Assembly (NCBI GenBank): GCA_045597845.1
Contig: JAZLKZ010000128.1
Coordinates: 1 to 50,158, forward strand
DNA from: Colimorpha sp045597845
Lineage (GTDB): Bacteria > Bacteroidota > Bacteroidia > Bacteroidales > P3
Direction: 5' to 3'
Length of the DNA stretch: 50,158 nucleotides
Positions 34,412 through 41,020 of this stretch are shown here, in pieces (within the stretch, counting starts at the first letter, position 1; each line of letters starts with the position of its first letter). A model generated the notes under the pieces. That model ran no database searches. It was not told where the DNA came from and saw only the letters and a program-made list of their open reading frames with translations. The translations under genes and the position numbers were made by a program.

Positions 34412-35284
34412 CTACTGCAATGAAAGATTAAAGTAGTCCATAGAACCCCTAACAAGTCCATCTATGAATTCCTTATGTTTTGTATAATGACTATAGTCTT
34501 CAAGTTTGAGATTATACAATTTCCATCTTGCGTTATAAGTCAAATCCAGGCCTAAATCCTCTGCTTTTGTTAGAGAATCGTCATCTTCATTACCTTTATA
34601 AATGACATAGAGCCAATTTTTCTTAGGTTGGAACCGTAGGAAGTTTTTTGCCACTCCATCTTTTGCCATTCCGATATAGAACTTAGTATATTTCAGTTCA
34701 TAGCCCGATATAAAGTCTTTTTTCATACTTTCAAAAATCTTATCGACCTCTCCAAGCATTTTGGAAGAACTTCTGTTTTCCCAGTATTTACGATCTGTTA
34801 TTTCAGGTTGTTCTTCTTCATCAGAAGCATAATTGAGTCTATCAAGAACTTTTGTGAAAACAAGCGAAATGTCATCTCCTTGCTTAAATGCCGACATCTG
34901 TATGGCTATCAGAGGAATGGAACCATTAAACAAAGATATCACATTCATAAATCTTCCCGTTATCTCTTCTGCAACGATTACAGCACAATGGTCATATTGA
35001 GGATATCGTTTGCGTTCAGAATCCCAATATTCAATGGTGCGAATAATATGACTTGGATCAGTAGCCCCAAGCTGCACTTCTACTTCGTAACGAGTATTGT
35101 CATCATCTCCCAAATATAAATCTATTCTACCACCTTGAGGTTGTATTTTTTCCCTCAGGATTGGAGATAATTTACCGAGTCCGAGGACCGAAGGATCGTT
35201 AAAGATAAAACTTTGAATGCAATCCTCATTTATCTCTGGATGATTCTTAAGCGATATTCTTTCGCTTTTTACTAACTTTGCCAT
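34412..35284 (-). CDS. PD-(D/E)XK nuclease-like protein
   Basis: 290 residues. GGRIDLYLGDDDNTRYEVEVQLG is the nuclease core (D in GGRID, E-x-E in YEVEV, Gln following), preceded by NEDCIQSFIFNDPSVLGLG, an N-terminal segment found in proteins of this type near DUF5655. A C-terminal half of ~120 residues with YYLKYTKFYIGMA-like strands (here GYELKYTKFYIGMAKDG, NWLYVIYKG) is unassigned. It may cut DNA, or be a nuclease-fold protein with another role. Last gene of the minus-strand cassette, 6 bases after the 35291-35710 gene, tightly coupled. Confidence 0.75.
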   Translation of the reverse strand: MAKLVKSERISLKNHPEINEDCIQSFIFNDPSVLGLGKLSPILREKIQPQGGRIDLYLGDDDNTRYEVEVQLGATDPSHIIRTIEYWDSERKRYPQYDHCAVIVAEEITGRFMNVISLFNGSIPLIAIQMSAFKQGDDISLVFTKVLDRLNYASDEEEQPEITDRKYWENRSSSKMLGEVDKIFESMKKDFISGYELKYTKFYIGMAKDGVAKNFLRFQPKKNWLYVIYKGNEDDDSLTKAEDLGLDLTYNARWKLYNLKLEDYSHYTKHKEFIDGLVRGSMDYFNLSLQ

Positions 35285-35290
35285 AGGGTA

Positions 35291-35710
35291 TTAAATGAAT
35301 AATTGTAATATCCCGAGTGCTACGGTAATTGCCATTGCAAAAAATGCAATTTTGAACGGACAGCGAATAGTCGCATCGGGATAATGCCATAAATAGGGAA
35401 ACCATGATGTTTTCTGTACTTTGACATCATCACCTATTTTGCCTACGTATTTGATTGATCGGTATCCGAGTGCCACATAGTTAGTCTCTCCATCAATAGA
35501 TATACCTACATATTTTCGGTATATCGGTTTGCATTTTGTCTTAGTAATTTTGACCAAACCTTCCAGTTGATAATCTGGGATACCATTCATGGGTCCAAAT
35601 AAATCTTCAAAAGACGATGTTGACAAGATTGCATATTTTTCATAGTTTTCAGGATGTCTGTCAACGAAAGCTTTAGGCATCTGAATAATGTTTCTGTGTA
35701 TTGTTCCCAT
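35291..35710 (-). CDS. Tail-anchored protein of unknown function, cassette member
   Basis: 139 residues. The body (about 1-115) is globular, with KAFVDRHPENYEKYAILS, FEDLFGPMNGIPDYQLEG and SWFPYLWHYPDATIRCPFK; the end is a hydrophobic helix FKIAFFAMAITVALGILQLFI, a C-terminal membrane anchor, so the body should face the cytosol. No family recognised. Tight spacing on both sides (12 bases after the 35723-36739 gene, 6 before the nuclease-like gene). Confidence 0.7.
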   Translation of the reverse strand: MGTIHRNIIQMPKAFVDRHPENYEKYAILSTSSFEDLFGPMNGIPDYQLEGLVKITKTKCKPIYRKYVGISIDGETNYVALGYRSIKYVGKIGDDVKVQKTSWFPYLWHYPDATIRCPFKIAFFAMAITVALGILQLFI

Positions 35711-35722
35711 TTTATATATTAT

Positions 35723-36739
35723 TTAAAAGCTAGGTAAATCAATCCAAGTACTATTATTTTTCTTAGCACGATCAATCCTGTCAAAAACTATTCCTATATA
35801 ACGACTGCTTATGACGTCAGCATATTTCATGGCCAGTTTTTTGGCAGCAACATAACTTCCGGCACGTACTAGAACTTCCAATTGGTATTTGAGCAACCGA
35901 CGTGTCTTTGATTCATGTCCCGACATAGTTGAGTATTTGATGGCTTCATCTATCTTTCCATTTTTCTCAGCGTATTCAGACATATCATAAAACATATGTT
36001 CGCGGTCATCTTCCCCAAATGTTGCCAGATATTTTTTTAGATATGAAATCGCCTTTGAATAATCTCCCATATCTGCAAATTCCTCTGCTTTGTAACGCAC
36101 GTCATCCGCTGATTCTGGCTCTTCTTCTTTCGGCTTTGCAACCTTTTCTACGATGGGCGCAGGCACTTCTTGCGCTTTTTGTTTCAAGATTTCTATTTGC
36201 GACTTTAGAGATTCGTTCAGCTGAGATTGGGTGCTGTATTGTTCCTTCAGTGAGGTCAGTTCTGTCCTTACTTTCTCAAGCTCTGTTTGCATCTGAGACA
36301 GTGCGGCATCCTTTTCTGCAATCTCGGCTTTCAACTTTAGTATTTCCTCGTTATTAGTCTTTGGTTCAGAACCGTTCTGCTGAATGGGATTATATGGCAC
36401 AGACACATCTGAATTTTCTGTCGCTCCAGAACCAGTTTTCCCGTTTAACGAGGCGATGGTGACATCATCGGGCACCAGCTGTGTGTCGGCGGCATCGGCC
36501 ACCTGTACGCTGATGCCGTATATCTCGAGCATCTTCTTCTCAAATCCGCCCACCTTCATATTTCCGCGCACGGAGAGATCTCCGCCTTTGGCATCACCAG
36601 TGCGGATTGAGGCCAGACGTGCATCGTCATCGGCCAATTCTTTGCCATTATATACTCTCAAAGAAGCCCCGAAGGCTTCCTTGAATTGTTTCTTTAAGTT
36701 TTTGACCGACATGCGGCCGTTGATATTAAGTTCTGCCAT
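35723..36739 (-). CDS. Two-fold repeat domain fused to coiled coil and TPR-like region
   Basis: 338 residues from ATG 36739 (MAELNINGRMSV); a 16-codon upstream extension in frame looks like leader. Residues 1-~100 are homologous to the whole 38264-38566 protein (LKKQFKEAFGASLRVYNGKE, DDDARLASIRTGDAKGGDL). A Ser/Thr/Pro-rich linker, a long coiled coil (about 125-190, EILKLKAEIAEKDAALSQMQ) and a TPR/HAT-like helical part (VRYKAEEFADMGDYSKAISYL, LATFGEDDREHMFYDMSEYAEK) follow. Central scaffold of the cassette by its look; function unknown. Confidence 0.75.
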   Translation of the reverse strand: MAELNINGRMSVKNLKKQFKEAFGASLRVYNGKELADDDARLASIRTGDAKGGDLSVRGNMKVGGFEKKMLEIYGISVQVADAADTQLVPDDVTIASLNGKTGSGATENSDVSVPYNPIQQNGSEPKTNNEEILKLKAEIAEKDAALSQMQTELEKVRTELTSLKEQYSTQSQLNESLKSQIEILKQKAQEVPAPIVEKVAKPKEEEPESADDVRYKAEEFADMGDYSKAISYLKKYLATFGEDDREHMFYDMSEYAEKNGKIDEAIKYSTMSGHESKTRRLLKYQLEVLVRAGSYVAAKKLAMKYADVISSRYIGIVFDRIDRAKKNNSTWIDLPSF

Positions 36740-36794
36740 AGCAGTAAAAGTATTAAAAGTAATTGTTGATAGAAATTTACCAAACAAACGAATA

Positions 36795-36828
36795 ATCCCC
36801 TTCCTCCTTAGATGAGGGGGAAGGGGAT
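36795..36828 (-). terminator. Hairpin between the OmpA-like and repeat-domain genes
   Basis: ATCCCCTTCC at 36795-36804 and GGAAGGGGAT at 36819-36828 form a 10-bp stem; the minus-strand side continues TATTCGTTTGTTT. It may be a partial terminator that lowers expression of the cassette's downstream genes. Confidence 0.5.
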
Positions 36829-36842
36829 AGGATGGGCTTTTG

Positions 36843-37847
36843 TTAGATTACCTCGAATTCGGTGCGGCGGTTGATCTCGTTGTTGCCGGGTTCGAGAGGT
36901 TCGCTGCTGCCTTTGCCTTCGTACTGCAGACGGCTTTCATCGACGCCTTGGCTGATGAGGAAGTCCACAGCTGCTTTGGCACGTGCTTCGGAGAGTTTCT
37001 GGTTGAAGTTGGCATCACCCTCTTCGGAAGTATGACCCACGATGCGGAGTTTCAACTCGGGGTTTCTGTCCATCAGTTTCTGCAAGTCGTGCAGCACAAA
37101 CTTGGCATCATCATTCAGGTCGGACTTGTTCTGCTCGAACTGGGCGGCATTGAAATTCTTCTCAATTTCTTCAAGTTGCTGCACATACACGGTGTCCACC
37201 TGCGTAACAGTGACGGTATCGGTGACTACCACCTGCTCAGGCTCTTTGTTGCAGCCTTTGGCAAGAAGCAGGATAAGCACCACGACAAGTGCGGCTATCA
37301 GCAGCCACACCCACCAAGGGATATGCTTCTTCTCTACCTCTTTTATTACTTCCTTCTCAATGATGACAGGCTTCCAGTTGTTGAGGTATTCGAGTTCGAA
37401 ACCGCCCTTTTGTCCGCGGGCGCCTTGGTCGAATTCCGACACATAGATATCGTTCTGTTTGGCCCATTCCACCAAAGTTGAGAACTTATCCGACGGCCAC
37501 ATCTGATAGACTGCCACTTTGCTGCCATTCTTCATGTTCAGCATCAGTGTGAAATTATCGTCCTCGTAGAAATAGTTCGATTTAAGACTCTTCTCTGGGT
37601 CTTCGTTGGCGGCATGGGTCTTGAGGTTTGCCACAAACTCGGTGCGTCCCTGCTCGTCGAGGAACATCTTAAATTTGCCTAATCCCAGTTTGTCGGAAGG
37701 GAAAGCCTCGTTCAAGTCTGCAACTGTAGCATCTGGATGTATTAACAAATAAGCATTAGCGATTCCCAATGCTGTGCGGCTTTGATTCTTGCCCTTCACC
37801 AGCACCTTGGCCGATGCGGGATAATTTTTGGTTGCTATGTCTGACAT
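36843..37847 (-). CDS. Inner-membrane protein with OmpA peptidoglycan-binding C-terminus
   Basis: 334 residues. Residues 1-~150 are a soluble N-terminal domain of unknown fold (ARTALGIANAYLLIHPDAT-like opening: SRTALGIANAYLLIHPDAT; GFELEYLN at its end), then one membrane helix WWVWLLIAALVVVLILLLA, and a periplasmic OmpA domain (LKLRIVGHTSEEGDANFNQK, LSEARAKAAVDFL) that binds peptidoglycan. There is no signal peptide, so topology should be N-in/C-out. It could tie the cytosolic cassette partners to the cell wall; that is inference. Confidence 0.8.
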   Translation of the reverse strand: MSDIATKNYPASAKVLVKGKNQSRTALGIANAYLLIHPDATVADLNEAFPSDKLGLGKFKMFLDEQGRTEFVANLKTHAANEDPEKSLKSNYFYEDDNFTLMLNMKNGSKVAVYQMWPSDKFSTLVEWAKQNDIYVSEFDQGARGQKGGFELEYLNNWKPVIIEKEVIKEVEKKHIPWWVWLLIAALVVVLILLLAKGCNKEPEQVVVTDTVTVTQVDTVYVQQLEEIEKNFNAAQFEQNKSDLNDDAKFVLHDLQKLMDRNPELKLRIVGHTSEEGDANFNQKLSEARAKAAVDFLISQGVDESRLQYEGKGSSEPLEPGNNEINRRTEFEVI

Positions 37848-37914
37848 GTTTTTCGTTATTTATGTATTAATAATCAGTATTGTTTAAGCTTTGTAATTGA
37901 TGAATATTGAAGGA

Positions 37915-38187
37915 TTATCTCCTTTTCTTGGCTGCTTTTTCGCGTTCACGTTCACGGGCAAGTTCTTCGCGTGCACGCTCAATTTCGCCTTTGAGACGTT
38001 CAATGGCACGGTCGTGGCTGGCGGCATGGTCTATCTTGCTTTTGCGATAACTTGCCTTTGCGCTTGTACTGTTAGATCCCTTGATGAGATCGGCATAACG
38101 TTCGTTGTCTCTTTTCTTTTCTTCGCGCTCGCGAGCCACGTCGGCACGGAGGTCGATAAGTCTTTTTCTGTAGTATTCAACGCTCAT
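37915..38187 (-). CDS. Small charged coiled-coil protein, cassette member
   Basis: 90 residues from ATG 38187; an upstream in-frame extension reads into the repeat-domain gene and is not used. MSVEYYRKRLIDLRADVAR then REEKKRDNERYADLIKGSNS and a C-terminal run of alternating Arg/Glu (IERLKGEIERAREELARERE) ending KAAKKRR. Almost all helix, highly charged. No family recognised. Confidence 0.7.
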   Translation of the reverse strand: MSVEYYRKRLIDLRADVAREREEKKRDNERYADLIKGSNSTSAKASYRKSKIDHAASHDRAIERLKGEIERAREELAREREREKAAKKRR

Positions 38188-38263
38188 AATAGTGATTTTT
38201 TTTGGATTAATATAGAACCTGGCAGGGAGTCTCCTCGCCTGCCAGATTGATTTTTTGCTACAA

Positions 38264-38566
38264 TTACTTGCCAGCAGCAGTAAGGGTAATGCTGTTGTCA
38301 GCCAAAGCGGAGTCGTCGGCATTTGCCACCTGGACCTTGATGCCGTAGAGTTCCTTCACCTTGTTTTCGAAATTGCCAACCTGCATGTTGCCTTTCACTG
38401 CCAGTTCGCCGCCTTTGGCGTCTTTGGCACGGATTGAAGCGAGGGTTGCATCGTCATCGGCGAATTTTACTCCGTTGTACACGCGCAGAGTGCTGCCGAA
38501 AGCCTCTTTGAATTGAGTGCGAAGGGTCTTCACCTTCATGTTGCCGGTCATTTTAATTTCTGCCAT
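38264..38566 (-). CDS. Stand-alone two-fold repeat domain protein
   Basis: 100 residues with no leader. The sequence divides into two similar halves: GNMKVKTLRTQFKEAFGSTL at the start and GNMQVGNFENKVKELYGIKV in the middle, each a G-N-M-x-V / helix / (F/Y)G-x-x-(L/V)-x-V pattern followed by an ADD-type acidic stretch. The whole protein is homologous to residues 1-100 of the 35723-36739 product. Family name unknown to me. Confidence 0.75.
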   Translation of the reverse strand: MAEIKMTGNMKVKTLRTQFKEAFGSTLRVYNGVKFADDDATLASIRAKDAKGGELAVKGNMQVGNFENKVKELYGIKVQVANADDSALADNSITLTAAGK

Positions 38567-38720
38567 AATAATTGAATTTTAAGTTAATAATAAGGTTTAT
38601 TGAATGATTTTACTTTTACATATTTTTTCGATTTTCTCTTCCCAAACCTTGGTGTAGTCATTTGTTTCAGCCTAATTGTTTGTCAACAATTTGTCGTTGA
38701 AACTTCTTAGTAGGCAAGGG

Positions 38721-39137
38721 TTAGTCTTCGAAGGAAAGTTCGAGTTCGGGTTCGCTTCTCACTAAGTCTGCAAGCAGCATCACCGCCATTGAGTCCTCGA
38801 TGCCAAGAACCTCGGCGATGAAAAGAAGGTTGTCCACTTCCGAGCACGACAGTTTGTTGTCTGTAATGAGGATTTGCATTGCGGCTTCGAAGATGATTCC
38901 TATCTCTTCATCATCGACGTCGTTGGCAGCGTTGCGGAGGGATTCACATACATCGTCTTCGTCTAACTTCTGTATCTTTGCTAACTGTTGTTCAACGGAG
39001 TCTTGAAATTGGACTAAGTCGAGTTCGAGGGATTCTGCAACCTCTTCCACAGCAATTTTTTCGGCCTCGTCGTACACTCCGTCGGCCCAAATGGAAGCAG
39101 CGGTAAAAGCCGCTATTGTATCTATGCTTGTTTTCAT
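38721..39137 (-). CDS. TerB-like acidic protein
   Basis: 138 residues, all-helical and acidic. TAASIWADGVYDEAEKIAVEE and IFEAAMQILITDNKLSCSEVD match the TerB/TerB-like helical repeat (D-G-x-x-D-x-x-E), a fold of membrane-stress and tellurite-resistance modules whose acidic residues can bind metal. Ends LLADLVRSEPELELSFED. The match is by pattern only. Confidence 0.72.
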   Translation of the reverse strand: MKTSIDTIAAFTAASIWADGVYDEAEKIAVEEVAESLELDLVQFQDSVEQQLAKIQKLDEDDVCESLRNAANDVDDEEIGIIFEAAMQILITDNKLSCSEVDNLLFIAEVLGIEDSMAVMLLADLVRSEPELELSFED

Positions 39138-39139
39138 AA

Positions 39140-39280
39140 TTATTTGAATAATCTTTTAATGCGGTTTTTCAAACTGTTTTTTTCTTTGCGTGCTTTTGCC
39201 ATGCGAGCGCATATCTCTTTGCCCTCTTTGGTACGCTTGTCCACCGTACCATCGGCTTTCTTTTTTACTGTCGTTGTCAT
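39140..39280 (-). CDS. Tiny basic protein, paralogue 1
   Basis: 46 residues, ATG at 39280, stop TAA at 39140-39142. The sequence begins MTTTVKKKADGTVDKRTKEG and contains ICARMAKARKEK and NRIKRLFK at its end. Very basic, helical in its second half. Stop is 2 bases before the TerB-like ATG. Nearly the same core as the next protein (KKKADGT-x-DKRTKEGK-x-ICARMAKAR). Confidence 0.75.
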   Translation of the reverse strand: MTTTVKKKADGTVDKRTKEGKEICARMAKARKEKNSLKNRIKRLFK

Positions 39281-39298
39281 AGCGATGTGATTATATGG

Positions 39299-39427
39299 TT
39301 ATTTCTTTGCTCTTAGTTTTCTTGCTTTGGCGGCGGCACGGCGTGCCTTGGCCATGCGTGCACAGATAGCCTTCCCTTCTTTGGTACGCTTGTCAATGGT
39401 TCCATCGGCTTTTTTCTTTACGTCCAT
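39299..39427 (-). CDS. Tiny basic protein, paralogue 2
   Basis: 42 residues, ATG at 39427, stop TAA at 39299-39301. Begins MDVKKKADGTIDKRTKEGKA, then ICARMAKARRAAAKARKLRA and KK. About half of the residues are basic. Shares a core of ~26 residues with paralogue 1 but ends differently. A nucleic-acid or acidic-partner binding role fits the composition; inference only. It lies 18 bases upstream of paralogue 1. Confidence 0.75.
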   Translation of the reverse strand: MDVKKKADGTIDKRTKEGKAICARMAKARRAAAKARKLRAKK

Positions 39428-39475
39428 AGCTGTAAATTTTATTGTTATGGAGTTCACCTACTTAGTTTCTCACTC

Positions 39476-39499
39476 ACAAAGGGGTTAGAACTCCTTTGT
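39476..39499. promoter_or_regulatory. 24-bp near-perfect palindrome in the cassette
   Basis: ACAAAGGGGTT-AG-AACTCCTTTGT: arms match at all but one pair, with an outer CACTC...GAGTG set. It lies 49 bases before the second basic-protein gene. It could be an operator or a weak attenuator hairpin. Confidence 0.5.
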
Positions 39500-39585
39500 C
39501 CCTCTTTGCGAGTGTACTCATGCCTCTTGTGATAGGTAATAATGATGCACCTTTCACAGCATCCCGAGTATTCACTACTGATGTC

Positions 39586-39783
39586 TTATTTGGAAAGCGT
39601 CTTCTTGTGTGCCTTTAATCTCTTGATTTCTTTTTTTATGCCTTCATCCGATCTTACTCCAACAATTTTGCCCAAACTAAAACCAACTAATTGTTTTTCT
39701 AATTCGCCAATCCTTACATCACATTCGTGTTTTGTGGAAGGAAGACCCAATACGCCATTTGTCAAACCGCTTAATAGACTCAT
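39586..39783 (-). CDS. Small protein with coiled-coil tail, cassette member
   Basis: 65 residues: MSLLSGLTNGVLGLPSTKHE, then CDVRIGELEKQLVGFSLGK and GIKKEIKRLKAHKKTLSK. No leader and no known domain. 89 bases after the PH-like gene in the reading direction. Confidence 0.6.
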   Translation of the reverse strand: MSLLSGLTNGVLGLPSTKHECDVRIGELEKQLVGFSLGKIVGVRSDEGIKKEIKRLKAHKKTLSK

Positions 39784-39872
39784 AATGATAATGTTTTTGT
39801 GTTGCCCCTACTCTTTATAGGATTTTCGAGAATCTCCTTTTTGTATCGGTGTTTCTTGTTTTGAGTTAGTGA

Positions 39873-40214
39873 TTATGCGAAAATAATTCCTTTTCCTTTC
39901 TTTGTGGCATTGTACTCGAGAAGAATCTGCTTGATTTTCCGGACGTCCTTCTTTGCCAAACAGTAGGCTTTGGCAGTGCCTCCTGTGATGCGGATTTCGA
40001 TGTCGGCACCGATAAGATGCTCGTCGATAATAATGCGGCGGATATAGCGAAAAGAATAGACCTCCTCATCCACTCCGACAAGGATCAGGTTGCGCTTACG
40101 GATGGTGATGGTTTCTTCATCCGTGTCCACAATCACGTGCCAGGGGGTGGCCGCGTTGATTATTTTCCCATTGGCCGCCATGGCGGCTTCTATAGAGGTG
40201 GCTTCAAACCGCAT
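39873..40214 (-). CDS. PH-like beta-barrel small protein, first gene of the cassette
   Basis: 113 residues. The strand pattern (TPWHVIVDTDEETITIRKRN, EVYSFRYIRRIIIDEHLIGA, DIEIRITGG) followed by a helix (AKKDVRKIKQILLEYN) is that of a bacterial PH-like domain, which binds membranes or protein partners. No leader, cytosolic. The -7 box of the cassette lies ~95 bases upstream (40308-40315). Confidence 0.65.
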   Translation of the reverse strand: MRFEATSIEAAMAANGKIINAATPWHVIVDTDEETITIRKRNLILVGVDEEVYSFRYIRRIIIDEHLIGADIEIRITGGTAKAYCLAKKDVRKIKQILLEYNATKKGKGIIFA

Positions 40215-41020
40215 ATTCGATTACTTTTATTATATACTATTTATGCAAAATCATTATGTTGCAATTGGTGTGAGACCTAAAGAGATATAATAAGATATTG
40301 TTATATGCAAAGATAACCATTAATTCTATTACATCTTTGGTCCATTTTAGGTCCATTTTACAAGTTGCTAATTTTCAATAGACCATAATTCCAAGGTGGC
40401 GGTTTGCCAGCCTTGGACTGAATATGCGTCAAACTTGTTGTCGTAAGATGCTATCAAAATGTTCGTTTCCTTCGCTATTTTTCCTTACCCTTTCTGCCTT
40501 GAGTTCTCAGTATGACGTTCTAAACACATATAAAGAAAGCATAGAACTCTGTTGCTAAGTCCTACTAAAAACTCGGCATCGCCAAACGCCGTAACCTGAA
40601 TAGAACGAAAGAAACTTTAGTCCTATGCTATTCAATATGTAAACGCTTGGCTGCGAGAACATACAAAACAACAAAAAGGCATCAGTATCTTGTCCGCAGG
40701 TTTTAGAAAATTGGCGATTTCTGTTTTTCGGACTTACAAATGCTTTCACATCAGGGAACTACATACCTTTCGTAGTTTCCACCATGTAAATATACGCATT
40801 TTTTTTGATACGGATGCCTAAAGGGTAAAAATATCTTTCTTACATATATCACCAGTTTATTATCAAATTGTTTATCAAATAAAAAGGTGTTAATGTATAG
40901 ACAACGACATATCTCATAAAGTGATATGAGTTCACAAAATCACAATATGTCAGTTGTTCACTGTCATAAAAATCCGATTAAGTGGTGCGTACGTCCCAGT
41001 TAAGGTACTCTGATCACTGT
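40215..41020. other. Long intergenic gap with promoter and a repeat-like element
   Basis: Contains the cassette promoter box, a double GGTCCATTTTA (about 40339-40361), and at about 40550-40750 a non-coding-looking stretch whose frame reads QDTDAFLLFCMFSQPSVYI and similar, a composition I associate with dispersed repeats of Bacteroidales rather than a real gene. No other feature was found; the final 220 bases before the kinase gene are AT-rich. Confidence 0.45.
40308..40315 (-). promoter_or_regulatory. -7 box of the cassette
   Basis: TATCTTTG on the minus strand, exact TAnnTTTG, ~95 bases before the PH-like gene start. No TTTG at -33 (CAAA on that strand instead). Confidence 0.5.

Noticed and set aside
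40555..40749. A 64-codon frame in the gap before the cassette as a gene
   Set aside because: No ribosome site, promoter or known motif; its composition fits a dispersed non-coding repeat better.
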